A stretch of DNA of 64,000 bases from the NCBI RefSeq assembly GCF_001021975.1, contig NZ_CP009928.1, positions 3,228,001-3,292,000 on the forward strand, in the 5' to 3' direction. The stretch is from Chryseobacterium gallinarum (GTDB taxonomy: Bacteria; Bacteroidota; Bacteroidia; Flavobacteriales; Weeksellaceae). The notes under the pieces are model-generated. The model did no database searches, was not told where the DNA came from, and saw nothing but the letters and a program-made list of their open reading frames with translations. Shown in pieces: positions 7,401 to 15,968 of this stretch. Each line of letters opens with the position of its first letter. Position 1 is the stretch's first letter. The position numbers were made by a program, and so were the translations under genes.

Positions 7401-9864
7401 AACTATCCTTTTTGCTTTCCTTTTCGTTCAGAATATCACTTTTGCGCAGTCTTCAGAAAGAAGCTTATCTTCAGAAAGCTGGCAATTTAAACATTCAAAA
7501 GAAAATAAATGGCTTTCCGCGAAAGTCCCGGGAACGGTTCACCTGGATCTGATGAATAATAATATTATCCAGGATCCTTTCAAAGATGAAAATGAAAAAA
7601 AGGCGCAATGGATAGAAAATGAAGATTGGGACTATCAGGTCAGTTTCAGCATATCCTCAAAAGAATTAAAGAATGATCATGTAAATCTGGTCTTTAACGG
7701 ATTGGATACATTTTCGGAAATCTACCTGAACGGAAAATTGCTGAGAAAAACAGATAATATGTTCAGGAAATGGGAAGTTCCTGTAAAACAATATCTTAGA
7801 CCAGGAGATGATCTGTTGCAGATTAAATTTAAATCAGCAGTCAATACAGGAAAGGAACTTGCTAAAAAAGTGCCGTTTACGATGCCTGAATCACCAAGAA
7901 GTTTTGTGAGAAAAGCCCAGTATCAGTTCGGATGGGATTGGGGCCCAAGGTTGGTGACCGCCGGAATCTGGAAAGATGTAAAACTTGAGTTTTGGAACAG
8001 GGCAAAATTTGAAAATATAAAAATTGAACAAAAAAGTATATCTGATAAAAATGCCGATTTAAATATCCATACTTCAATATTAGCAGATAAAGAAGGGAAA
8101 TATACGGTGGTTATCAATAATAAATCCAATACCGTTCAGCTAAAAAAAGGACACAATAAGATCAGTATTCCTTTTGCGATTCAAAATCCTAAGCTTTGGC
8201 AGCCTAATGGGTGGGGCGAAGCGCATTTATATGATATGAGATTTTCATTGAAAAAAGACTCGCAGACCCTGTCTGATGAAGCAATGAAAATAGGTTTAAG
8301 AACCGTTGAACTGGTTCAGGAGAAGGATGAAAAAGGAAAGTCCTTTTATTTTAAAGTGAATGGAAATCCACTGTATATCAAAGGAACCAACTGGATTCCG
8401 GCAGATAGCTTTTCACCAAGAATAACCAGAGAGAAATACCATAAACTCATTAAAGATTCCAAAGAAGCGAATATGAATATGATTCGTATCTGGGGAGGCG
8501 GAATTTATGAAGATGATGAATTTTATAAGGCTTGTGATGAAAATGGAATTCTGGTATGGCAGGATTTTATGTTTGCAGGAAGCTTTTATCCGGCAGATGA
8601 AGCATTTTTGAATAATGTGAAAGAAGAAGTAAAATACCAGGTCAACAGGCTTCAGAATCATCCGTCAATTGCTTTATGGTGTGGAAATAACGAGATTGAT
8701 GAAGCGATTGTCAACTGGGGGTACCAGAAACAGTTTAAATATTCAAAAAATGATTCCATACAGGTTTGGAAAGATTATAAAAAGCTGTTTCATGATGTGA
8801 TTCCTAAAACATTGGAGGAAAACCTTACCGCAGATAAAAATATCTATTGGCCAAGCTCACCTTCAATCGGATGGGGACATAAAGAAAGTCTTACAGAAGG
8901 AGATTCGCATTATTGGGGAGTTTGGTGGGGCGAACAGCCTTTTGAAATTTATAACGAAAAAGTAGGTCGTTTTATGTCCGAATATGGCTTTCAGGGAATG
9001 CCTACTTTAGAAGCGACACAATCAATGTTTTCCGGAATTCCGGATTTAAACCTACAAAATCCAACAATTAAAGCCCATGAAAAACATGGAAGAGGCTGGG
9101 AAATCATCAACGAATATATGAAAAGGGATTACCAGATTCCAGCCGATTTCGTGAAATATAATTATGTTTCCCAATTGTTACAGGCAAGAGGAATGCAGAT
9201 TGCTATAGAAGCACATCGTCGATCGAGACCTTATAATATGGGAACCTTATATTGGCAGCTTAATGATTGTTGGCCGGTGGTTTCGTGGTCATCCATTGAT
9301 TATCTGGGGAACTGGAAAGCGTTCCATTATCAGGCAAAAAGAAGTTTTGAACCTGTGTTGTTGTCTGTTTCAGAAACTGCTGAAAATTATGATATTTATT
9401 GTATCAATGATTTGCTTACTGATGTAGAAGTTAATTCAAAGGTAGAATTGGTAGATTTTGAAGGTAGAGTTCTTTGGTCAGTTGTAGCAACAGAAAGCTT
9501 ATTAGCTAATTCCGGTAAGAAATACCTGGAAATTAAAAAAGAAACCTTTTCAAAATTTGACTTATCAAAAGCTGTTTTAAAAGTTACTGTTGGAAATGGC
9601 TCATTACAATCGGAGAAATTATTTTTCTTTTCAAAACCAAAAGATTTAAAACTTTCCAAACCCAGCATTAGAATAAAGAAAATATCTCAGACAGAAATTG
9701 AAATATCTACCGATGTCTTAGCAAAAGATGTCTATTTGATGGGAGATACTCATTTCAGTGATAACTTTTTTGATCTCCTGCCTAATACTTCAAAGAAGAT
9801 TAGCCTTTCAAAACCTTTGGAAAAGGTTGAGGTAATGAGTCTTTGGGATACATTAAAGAATTGA
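7393..9864 (+). CDS. Glycoside hydrolase family 2 beta-mannosidase
   Basis: Exo-beta-mannosidase cleaving the Man-beta-1,4-GlcNAc bond of N-glycan core or mannan oligosaccharides. A signal peptide (MNKTILFAFLFVQNITFAQ) places it in the periplasm or outside. The GH2 sugar-binding domain contains VPGTVHLDLMNN, and the jelly-roll shows GLDTFSEIYLNG. FGWDWGPRLVTAGIW is typical of beta-mannosidases. The acid/base lies in WCGNNEIDEA (E434) and the nucleophile in FMSEYGFQGMP (E530). The total of 823 residues is standard. Together with GH20 and glycosylasparaginase it would complete exo-degradation of Man-GlcNAc-GlcNAc-Asn. Confidence 0.94.
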   Translation: MNKTILFAFLFVQNITFAQSSERSLSSESWQFKHSKENKWLSAKVPGTVHLDLMNNNIIQDPFKDENEKKAQWIENEDWDYQVSFSISSKELKNDHVNLVFNGLDTFSEIYLNGKLLRKTDNMFRKWEVPVKQYLRPGDDLLQIKFKSAVNTGKELAKKVPFTMPESPRSFVRKAQYQFGWDWGPRLVTAGIWKDVKLEFWNRAKFENIKIEQKSISDKNADLNIHTSILADKEGKYTVVINNKSNTVQLKKGHNKISIPFAIQNPKLWQPNGWGEAHLYDMRFSLKKDSQTLSDEAMKIGLRTVELVQEKDEKGKSFYFKVNGNPLYIKGTNWIPADSFSPRITREKYHKLIKDSKEANMNMIRIWGGGIYEDDEFYKACDENGILVWQDFMFAGSFYPADEAFLNNVKEEVKYQVNRLQNHPSIALWCGNNEIDEAIVNWGYQKQFKYSKNDSIQVWKDYKKLFHDVIPKTLEENLTADKNIYWPSSPSIGWGHKESLTEGDSHYWGVWWGEQPFEIYNEKVGRFMSEYGFQGMPTLEATQSMFSGIPDLNLQNPTIKAHEKHGRGWEIINEYMKRDYQIPADFVKYNYVSQLLQARGMQIAIEAHRRSRPYNMGTLYWQLNDCWPVVSWSSIDYLGNWKAFHYQAKRSFEPVLLSVSETAENYDIYCINDLLTDVEVNSKVELVDFEGRVLWSVVATESLLANSGKKYLEIKKETFSKFDLSKAVLKVTVGNGSLQSEKLFFFSKPKDLKLSKPSIRIKKISQTEIEISTDVLAKDVYLMGDTHFSDNFFDLLPNTSKKISLSKPLEKVEVMSLWDTLKN

Positions 9865-9968
9865 GGAATAGAATTCGATAGTTTTACAGATCTCAAGAAT
9901 TACAAGATTAAAAATCTGCATAATCAGCCTAATCTGCGAGAATTAAAAAATATTCTCAATATATTTTA

Positions 9969-9995
9969 TTGAATTACCAAAAATTGGTAACTTTG
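9969..9995 (+). promoter_or_regulatory. parDE promoter with overlapping palindromic operator
   Basis: A perfect palindrome TTACCAA-AAA-TTGGTAA (9974-9990) overlaps a perfect -7 element TAACTTTG (9988-9995), with a TTG (9969-9971) in the -33 position. The start codon is 28 bp downstream. A repressor bound here would block the promoter, as expected for autoregulation by ParD or ParDE. Confidence 0.75.
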
Positions 9996-10022
9996 ATATA
10001 TTGAACTTTAAGGTGGAAAAAT

Positions 10023-10268
10023 ATGGGACGTAACACATCAGTTTCCTTAGGAGATTATTTTGAAGATTTTGTAGATCACAAAGTTTCAGAAGGAAGATAT
10101 AAAAATGCCAGTGAAGTAATTCGTGCTGGGCTAAGATTATTAGAAGAAGAAGAAAATAAAATACTACTTCTTAAAAATGCGATTAAGGAAGGTATTGAAA
10201 GTGGAACAGCAAAAAACTTTAATCCGGAAAAACATTTGGAGACATTAAAAGCTAAAATGAGAAGATAG
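10023..10268 (+). CDS. parD: ParD/CopG-type antitoxin
   Basis: An 81-residue ribbon-helix-helix antitoxin: the beta-strand TSVSLGDYFEDFVDHKV is followed by a helix-turn-helix-like EGRYKNASEVIRAGLRLLEEEE, the diagnostic ParD stretch. A C-terminal Lys/Asn-rich tail (AKNFNPEKHLETLKAKMRR) would wrap the toxin. It binds DNA as a dimer and should autorepress through the palindrome at 9974-9990. The stop codon directly abuts the GTG start of the toxin, so the pair is translationally coupled. Confidence 0.93.
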   Translation: MGRNTSVSLGDYFEDFVDHKVSEGRYKNASEVIRAGLRLLEEEENKILLLKNAIKEGIESGTAKNFNPEKHLETLKAKMRR

Positions 10269-10568
10269 GTGGCTAAGTATTCATTGACTAATAGGGCTGT
10301 TGAAGATCTTTCAGCCATTTATGAATATACCTATGAATTTTGGTCAGAATTTCAGGCGGATAAATATTATAGTGAACTGATTTATTTCTGTGAAATGCTT
10401 GCAGAAAATCCAAGGATTGGTAAAAGTTATCATGAACTTGGTATTGAAATTTTGGGATTTCTTTCTAACAAGCACATTATTTTTTACCAAATTATAGGCG
10501 TTAATGAAATTAAAGTTGTCAGGATTCTTGGAGCAGAAGTAGATTTGAAAAATCGAATGAAGGATTAA
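10269..10568 (+). CDS. parE: ParE/RelE-family toxin
   Basis: A 99-residue type II toxin with the ParE pattern: LTNRAVEDLSAIYEYTYEFW at the N-terminus, ENPRIGKSYHELGIEILGF in the centre and HIIFYQIIGVNEIKVVRILG at the C-terminus. ParE toxins inhibit gyrase, while RelE-like relatives cut mRNA; the sequence looks closer to ParE. It starts with GTG immediately after the antitoxin stop codon, leaving no intergenic base, a layout that helps keep antitoxin in excess. Confidence 0.92.
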   Translation: MAKYSLTNRAVEDLSAIYEYTYEFWSEFQADKYYSELIYFCEMLAENPRIGKSYHELGIEILGFLSNKHIIFYQIIGVNEIKVVRILGAEVDLKNRMKD

Positions 10569-10595
10569 AAATCTGCTAAAAATTACAATAAAAAA

Positions 10596-10620
10596 GAAAG
10601 CTGCCTTCACGGTAGCTTTC
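10596..10620 (-). terminator. Hairpin downstream of parE, T-run on the minus side
   Basis: GAAAGCTGCC / GGTAGCTTTC arms around a short loop. The run of A residues lies on the left side, so as an intrinsic terminator it works better for minus-strand transcripts; it may still protect the parDE 3' end. Confidence 0.45.
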
Positions 10621-10738
10621 GTCAATAATAAGTTGAAATTTAAACAACCGTTCGCTGTAATGTTCCGGTAACCTGTTAATGAAAGAAATTATACCTAAAA
10701 AAATATAAATTTTACCTTTCTAACTCAAAAATCAGCCG

Positions 10739-10746
10739 TAAATTTG
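10739..10746 (+). promoter_or_regulatory. -7 promoter element of the AEC transporter gene
   Basis: TAAATTTG matches the Bacteroidota -7 consensus TAnnTTTG exactly and lies 20 bp upstream of the start codon. No clear TTG is visible at -33. Confidence 0.5.
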
Positions 10747-10766
10747 CCGTATATTTCTTTATAATT

Positions 10767-11675
10767 ATGGTGAATTTTGTTCTGATTGCAGTGTGCATTA
10801 TTGCAGGAATGGTATTCAAAGCAACAAAATCTATCCACCCCGATGCCCATAAGGGAATCAATACATGGATTCTTTATCTTGCTCTGCCGGCAGTTTCATT
10901 TAAATATCTGCCTAAAGTACACTGGACAACGGAAATGCTCTTTCCGGTTGCAGCTACTTTTTTGATTTCTGTTTTCTGTTTCTTTTTTATGATGTTTTAC
11001 AGTAGAAGCAGGGGATATTCAAGGCGGTCAAGGAGCACCCTGGAACTTGCAAGTGGCTATAGTAATACTTCTTTTATAGGATTTCCTTTGATCAGTGCCT
11101 TTTATGGTGAAAGCCTCCTGAGTATCGCTATTATTTGTGATCAAACCATGTTTTTTGCATTATCCACCCTGGGAATCATTGCGGCTGTAAAAGGAGGCAG
11201 CAAATCCGGAAAAGTGAGTGCTGCATTTATTTTAAAACGTTTGGTTACCTTTCCTCCATTAATAGGGTGTATTTCTGCATTGGTACTTTCACAGTTCATC
11301 GACTTCACAGCAGCTGAACCTTTTTTTGATAAATTGGCTGCAACAGTGAGTCCTTTGGCACTGTTTTCCGTAGGGTTGCAACTGAAATTTAATGGCTGGA
11401 AAAAGCTTATCCCGCAAATGTCTATGTCGATGCTTTACAAGCTGATCCTGGCTCCTGCAATAGTTTTAGGACTGGCAATATTGTTGGGAATCAAGGGAAA
11501 TGTAGCGAAAATTACGATCTTCGAGGCAGCAATGCCCACCCTGGTTACTTCAAGTATTATTGCTGAACAGTTCAGACTGAATACAAAACTGACCAACCTT
11601 ATCATCGGAGTCAGCATTATCGTAGGCTTCTTTACCTCTGCCATATGGTATGAAATTACAGAGTTTTTCTTTTAA
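10767..11675 (+). CDS. AEC (auxin efflux carrier) family transporter
   Basis: A 302-residue polytopic membrane protein of the bile/arsenite/riboflavin-transporter-like AEC family. Roughly ten hydrophobic segments are visible, with the family's internal symmetry: LYLALPAVSFKYL in the first half, SNTSFIGFPLISAFYGE, and in the second half SPLALFSVGLQLKF and EAAMPTLVTSSIIAEQF. Bacterial members move organic acids or other small molecules; the substrate cannot be read from the sequence. It stands alone behind its own -7 element. Confidence 0.88.
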   Translation: MVNFVLIAVCIIAGMVFKATKSIHPDAHKGINTWILYLALPAVSFKYLPKVHWTTEMLFPVAATFLISVFCFFFMMFYSRSRGYSRRSRSTLELASGYSNTSFIGFPLISAFYGESLLSIAIICDQTMFFALSTLGIIAAVKGGSKSGKVSAAFILKRLVTFPPLIGCISALVLSQFIDFTAAEPFFDKLAATVSPLALFSVGLQLKFNGWKKLIPQMSMSMLYKLILAPAIVLGLAILLGIKGNVAKITIFEAAMPTLVTSSIIAEQFRLNTKLTNLIIGVSIIVGFFTSAIWYEITEFFF

Positions 11676-11808
11676 AAATTGTAGTAGAAAGATTAATCTT
11701 GCCAGGATAATCATAAGCCAGCTATTATTAGATTGTTGGAATACCGAAAATTCTCAAAAGTTGCAGTTCTCTGAAGAAAAATTTAATTTTACATTTTAAA
11801 TATTTCCC

Positions 11809-14256
11809 TTGCAATACGCTCAAATTGTTTTACCATTAAATTTAAAAGGATCTTTTACCTATAAAGTTCCTGAAGAGCTGATCTCCGATATCCAACCCGG
11901 AATGCGTGTGCTGGTGCCATTCGGAGGAAAAAAAATATATACGGGAATCGTTTTTGAACTTCATGATAATACTCCTGATAACTTTGTAGCCAAAGAAATT
12001 ATCAGTATTCTGGATGAAAAGCCCATTCTTCCGGAAGAACAGATCCGTTTCTGGAACTGGCTTTCGGATTATTATCTGTGCAGTCTGGGGGAAATTTACA
12101 GATTTGCTTTTCCGTCCTCATTAAAACTTGAAAGTGAAACCTATTTAAAACTAAAACCGGGAATTGTCGTTGATTTTGAGAATCTGGATGTGAACGAAAT
12201 GTACCTGATTCAGGCATTGGAGGTACGACAACTGATCAATTTGACGGATATTGAAGCATTTATTCCTAAAAAAGAAATCATTAAGACCATCAATTCACTG
12301 ATTGATCTTCAATATATTGAAATTGATGAAAAAATAGCTGAAAAATATAAGGCAAAAGAAGTTGCTTACGTAAGAATTCACGAAAGTGTTCTGGGAACTC
12401 AAAACCTTACGGAGATATTGTTAAAACTCAATAAAGCTCCTAAGCAAAAAGATCTGTTTCTTTTTATTTTAGAGAAGCAGACGGAAAATCCTGATCTTCA
12501 GATCAAAAAAGCAGAATTATTTGAAGATGGTTATTTTGGCAGCTCTCATTTCAAAGCGTTGGCGGATAAAGGGCTTGTAGAGGAGTATTACATGCAGAAA
12601 GACAGGATCGAAAGCTATGAAGGAGAGATAGAAGAACTTGAAGCGCTCTCTGAGCAGCAAAAAACAGCCAAATCCGAAATTGACGAAGCCTTTGAAGAAG
12701 GAAAAAATGTTCTGCTTCACGGGGTCACATCATCCGGGAAAACCCATATTTATTTAGAGAAAATAGAAGAATGTATTCAGGAAGGGAAAAATGTTTTATT
12801 CCTGCTTCCTGAAATTTCTCTTACCAAACAGATTACCCAAAGACTGGAAAAAAAATACGGCAGGCAGCTTGGCTTCTATCACCAGAAGTTAACTGACTTT
12901 GAAAGGGTGGAAGTATGGAGAAGGATTAAACAGAATGATATCCGCATCCTTATCGCCACCCGGAATGCTTTGTTTTTACCTTATCAAAACCTGGGGTTAA
13001 TTGTCGTGGACGAAGAGCATGATTCGGCTTACAAACCAAAGGAAGCTTCCCCTTATTTCAATGCAAAAGATGTAGCGCTGGTTTTAGGTGGTTTCTATAA
13101 TGCAGGAGTCATTTTAGGATCGGCAACTCCATCTGTGGAAAGCTACTACAGAGCCAGAAAAGATAAAATGAGATATGTTTTTCTGAATGAAAGATTCGGA
13201 AATGTAAATTTACCGGAATATGAGCTGATCAATTTCAAAGAAGCCCAGGAATCTAAAAAAGTTTCGGGAAACTTTTCTTTGAGACTTATTGATGAAATTA
13301 AGAAAACGGTAGATGCGAAAAATCAGGTTATTGTTCTTCATAACCGTCGTGGTTATGCCAATGTAGTGGAATGTGAAACATGTGGTTATGTGAATTACTG
13401 TTCAAACTGTGATGTGGTCATGACCTACCATAAGGCAGCAAATGAAATGAAATGCCACTACTGCGGCCAGAGGGCTTCAAAGCCAAGAATCTGCCCGAAA
13501 TGTAACTCTGAAAACCTGAACGAAAGGGGAGTAGGAGTGGAACAGATTCATGAAGAAGTTTCCAAATTGTTCCCAGAAAATGAAGTGGACAGAATGGACG
13601 TAGATTCCATGCGAAAGAAATTTGCTTACGAAAAGCTTTATGAGAAAATTGAAGAAAGGGAAACAGACATCGTGGTAGGAACACAAATGATTTCTAAAGG
13701 ACTCGATTTTGATCATATTGAGTTGGTAGCAATTCCTAAGGCCGATTCCTTATTATACGTTCAGGATTTCCGGGCGGAAGAAAGAGCTTATCAGCTGATT
13801 ACCCAGGTTTCCGGAAGAGCGGGAAGGGTTTCCGGAAAAGGAAGAATCCTGATTCAGACCTATAATCCTGATCATTCTGTATTTCAGCTGATCAAGATGA
13901 ATAACCCGGCAAAAATTTATAAATATATCCTTACGGAACGGCAAAAATTCCATTATCCACCATTTACAAAACTGATTATGATAGAGCTGAAACACAGAAA
14001 GGAAGATAAGGCAGATCGTGCTTCTCAGTTTCTGGGTTCTATTTTAAGAAAATACCTGCCCGAAGATTGTATATTAGGCCCGGAAAGAGCCCCGATTGCC
14101 CGGTTAAATAATTTATATCAATTCCAGATTCTGCTTAAACTTCCCCGTGGAAAAAACTATGACAGGTTTAAGAAGATGGTTTTGATAAGTTTGAAAGAAT
14201 TTGATGAAATCACTGCATATCAAAGCATTAAAAAAGATGTTTTTGTGGATTTTTAA
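11809..14256 (+). CDS. priA: Primosomal protein N' (replication restart helicase PriA)
   Basis: A superfamily 2 DNA helicase that recognises stalled forks and reloads the replisome. The N-terminal 3'-DNA-binding domain begins QYAQIVLPLNLKGSFTYKVP. Walker A is GVTSSGKT (305-312) and the DEAH-like box is DEEH (401-404). The zinc-binding insert carries eight cysteines as CETCG, CSNCD, CHYCG and CPKC. GTQMISKGLDFDHI and the QVSGRAGR motif follow. The start is TTG at 11809: the in-frame stop lies four codons upstream and no ATG is available, so the TTG is well supported. 815 residues is usual for Bacteroidota. Confidence 0.95.
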   Translation: MQYAQIVLPLNLKGSFTYKVPEELISDIQPGMRVLVPFGGKKIYTGIVFELHDNTPDNFVAKEIISILDEKPILPEEQIRFWNWLSDYYLCSLGEIYRFAFPSSLKLESETYLKLKPGIVVDFENLDVNEMYLIQALEVRQLINLTDIEAFIPKKEIIKTINSLIDLQYIEIDEKIAEKYKAKEVAYVRIHESVLGTQNLTEILLKLNKAPKQKDLFLFILEKQTENPDLQIKKAELFEDGYFGSSHFKALADKGLVEEYYMQKDRIESYEGEIEELEALSEQQKTAKSEIDEAFEEGKNVLLHGVTSSGKTHIYLEKIEECIQEGKNVLFLLPEISLTKQITQRLEKKYGRQLGFYHQKLTDFERVEVWRRIKQNDIRILIATRNALFLPYQNLGLIVVDEEHDSAYKPKEASPYFNAKDVALVLGGFYNAGVILGSATPSVESYYRARKDKMRYVFLNERFGNVNLPEYELINFKEAQESKKVSGNFSLRLIDEIKKTVDAKNQVIVLHNRRGYANVVECETCGYVNYCSNCDVVMTYHKAANEMKCHYCGQRASKPRICPKCNSENLNERGVGVEQIHEEVSKLFPENEVDRMDVDSMRKKFAYEKLYEKIEERETDIVVGTQMISKGLDFDHIELVAIPKADSLLYVQDFRAEERAYQLITQVSGRAGRVSGKGRILIQTYNPDHSVFQLIKMNNPAKIYKYILTERQKFHYPPFTKLIMIELKHRKEDKADRASQFLGSILRKYLPEDCILGPERAPIARLNNLYQFQILLKLPRGKNYDRFKKMVLISLKEFDEITAYQSIKKDVFVDF

Positions 14257-14415
14257 CAAGTTTTAACAAAATTTACACTCTTTTATAAGAGCGCTATGAT
14301 CCGTTTTATGACAATAATTTCTACTTTTGGACGTTGATTAAGTGTTTGATGTTGTATTGAATGATTTAACTTATCATTTTTTATCACCTCAAACTATAGA
14401 ACAAAAAAAGGATAG

Positions 14416-15885
14416 ATGGTAAATTTCAGAAAATATATTTCAAGTGCAGCGGTGTTGGCTTCTGGTTTTTTCCTGGCTCAATCTACCGTTTCTACGGTTC
14501 TTTATTCTCAGAATTACGACAATCAAAAAAATAGTTTAAATCTCCCTTCCCCCGTAAGTTCGGTGGTGGAGAAAACTGTGTTGTCGGCTAAAGAACTCGT
14601 AGACATTAATGTAAACACAATGATGGCGGATCCTGTGCTGAAAAATGCAAACTGGGGATTCGTAGTGTATGATCCGAAAACGAAGAAGGTGATCTCTTCG
14701 TACAATGAGAATACTCCGTTAGTCCCGGCTTCTACTACCAAGCTGCTAACAACAGAAACAGCCATGCATTTGCTTGGGGAGAATTACCGTTGGATGACCC
14801 AGCTGGAGTATTCAGGAACTGTGGATGAAAATGGGGTTTTAAACGGAAACCTGTATGTAATAGGAAGTGGTGATCCGTCTTTAGGAACCAATAAAGCAGG
14901 AGCATGGTCTTACAGGGATATTATTTCAGATTTTGTGGGAGGCCTCACGCGGGAAGGAATCAGGAAGGTAAACGGTGATATTATTATTCAGACAGCGCTT
15001 TTCAAAGGCAATATTTCAATGCTTCCGGAAAATGTTGTATGGCTAGAAAATAATAATTACTATCTGCCTGTAGGTACGACCCGGGGAATTAATCCTGCCA
15101 ATGAAAAATTAATTGTAAAAAAAGGGGGATTCTCTTCAGAAAAAAAGTTTTTTTATGTTTCTCCTTATGCCAATCAAATGGTATATGCCGAAAAGTATGA
15201 TGGAGAAGGTATTTTAACAACGAAGCTTCCGGATGCTCCGGCGTATCTGGCCAATTCTTTCAGGACAACCCTGGTAAAGAGCGGTATTCCTGTCACCGGA
15301 AAAGTAACTCCTAAAATGACGGACGCCACTCCTGAAAACAGAAAAATGTTGGCCGCTTACAAATCTCCGACTTTGGGTGACATCATTTATTATACGAACC
15401 AACACAGCGATAATTCATTAGCTGAAGCCTTGTTAAGAACTGTAGGATTCCAGAAAATGGGTGATCAGACGTCAGAATCGGGTAGAATGGTAGTGACGGG
15501 ACATTTAAAAGAAATCGGTTTTGATATGAATGGCCTGAACTATATGGATGGAAGCGGACTTTCAAGAAGTAATAATGTAACTCCTATTTCTCAGGTAAAG
15601 TTTTTAACTTCTTTAATGGATGAAAAATATTATAAATCTTATCTGACTTCCTTACCGGTAGGAGGACAGTCCGGAACATTGAAAAGAATGTTCCTGGGAG
15701 AAGGAAACGGACAGGTTTTTGCTAAAACCGGAACTTTAAATAAAGTGAAAACATTAGCCGGTTATCTAAAAACCAATTCCGGTAAAACACTGGTATTTTC
15801 TTTAATGGTTAATAATTACGCAGGATCTGTAGATATGGTGAAGAAAAGAATGGAGAAAATCCTGGCGCCTGCCCTGGATCTTTAA
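14416..15885 (+). CDS. dacB: D-alanyl-D-alanine carboxypeptidase/endopeptidase (PBP4, peptidase S13)
   Basis: A periplasmic serine peptidase of peptidoglycan maturation that trims D-Ala from stem peptides and cuts cross-links. All three active-site motifs are visible: S106-T-T-K109 (in PASTTKLLTT), S331-D-N333 (in HSDNSLAEA) and K437-T-G (in FAKTGTL). A signal peptide covers roughly residues 1-22, and a linker to about residue 55 precedes the catalytic fold. The length, 489 residues, fits class C PBP4 with its inserted domains. Its strong terminator follows at 15906. Confidence 0.94.
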   Translation: MVNFRKYISSAAVLASGFFLAQSTVSTVLYSQNYDNQKNSLNLPSPVSSVVEKTVLSAKELVDINVNTMMADPVLKNANWGFVVYDPKTKKVISSYNENTPLVPASTTKLLTTETAMHLLGENYRWMTQLEYSGTVDENGVLNGNLYVIGSGDPSLGTNKAGAWSYRDIISDFVGGLTREGIRKVNGDIIIQTALFKGNISMLPENVVWLENNNYYLPVGTTRGINPANEKLIVKKGGFSSEKKFFYVSPYANQMVYAEKYDGEGILTTKLPDAPAYLANSFRTTLVKSGIPVTGKVTPKMTDATPENRKMLAAYKSPTLGDIIYYTNQHSDNSLAEALLRTVGFQKMGDQTSESGRMVVTGHLKEIGFDMNGLNYMDGSGLSRSNNVTPISQVKFLTSLMDEKYYKSYLTSLPVGGQSGTLKRMFLGEGNGQVFAKTGTLNKVKTLAGYLKTNSGKTLVFSLMVNNYAGSVDMVKKRMEKILAPALDL

Positions 15886-15905
15886 AAAATCTTTTATATA
15901 TTATA

Positions 15906-15940
15906 AAAACCTTTTAATCAATGATTAAAAGGTTTTTTTT
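15906..15940 (+). terminator. Strong Rho-independent terminator after dacB
   Basis: AAAACCTTTTAATC / GATTAAAAGG arms (with the T-run extending the stem) separated by AAT and followed by eight T residues. Confidence 0.9.
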
Positions 15941-15968
15941 ATATTTGAATGATATAAAATTTCTAATT

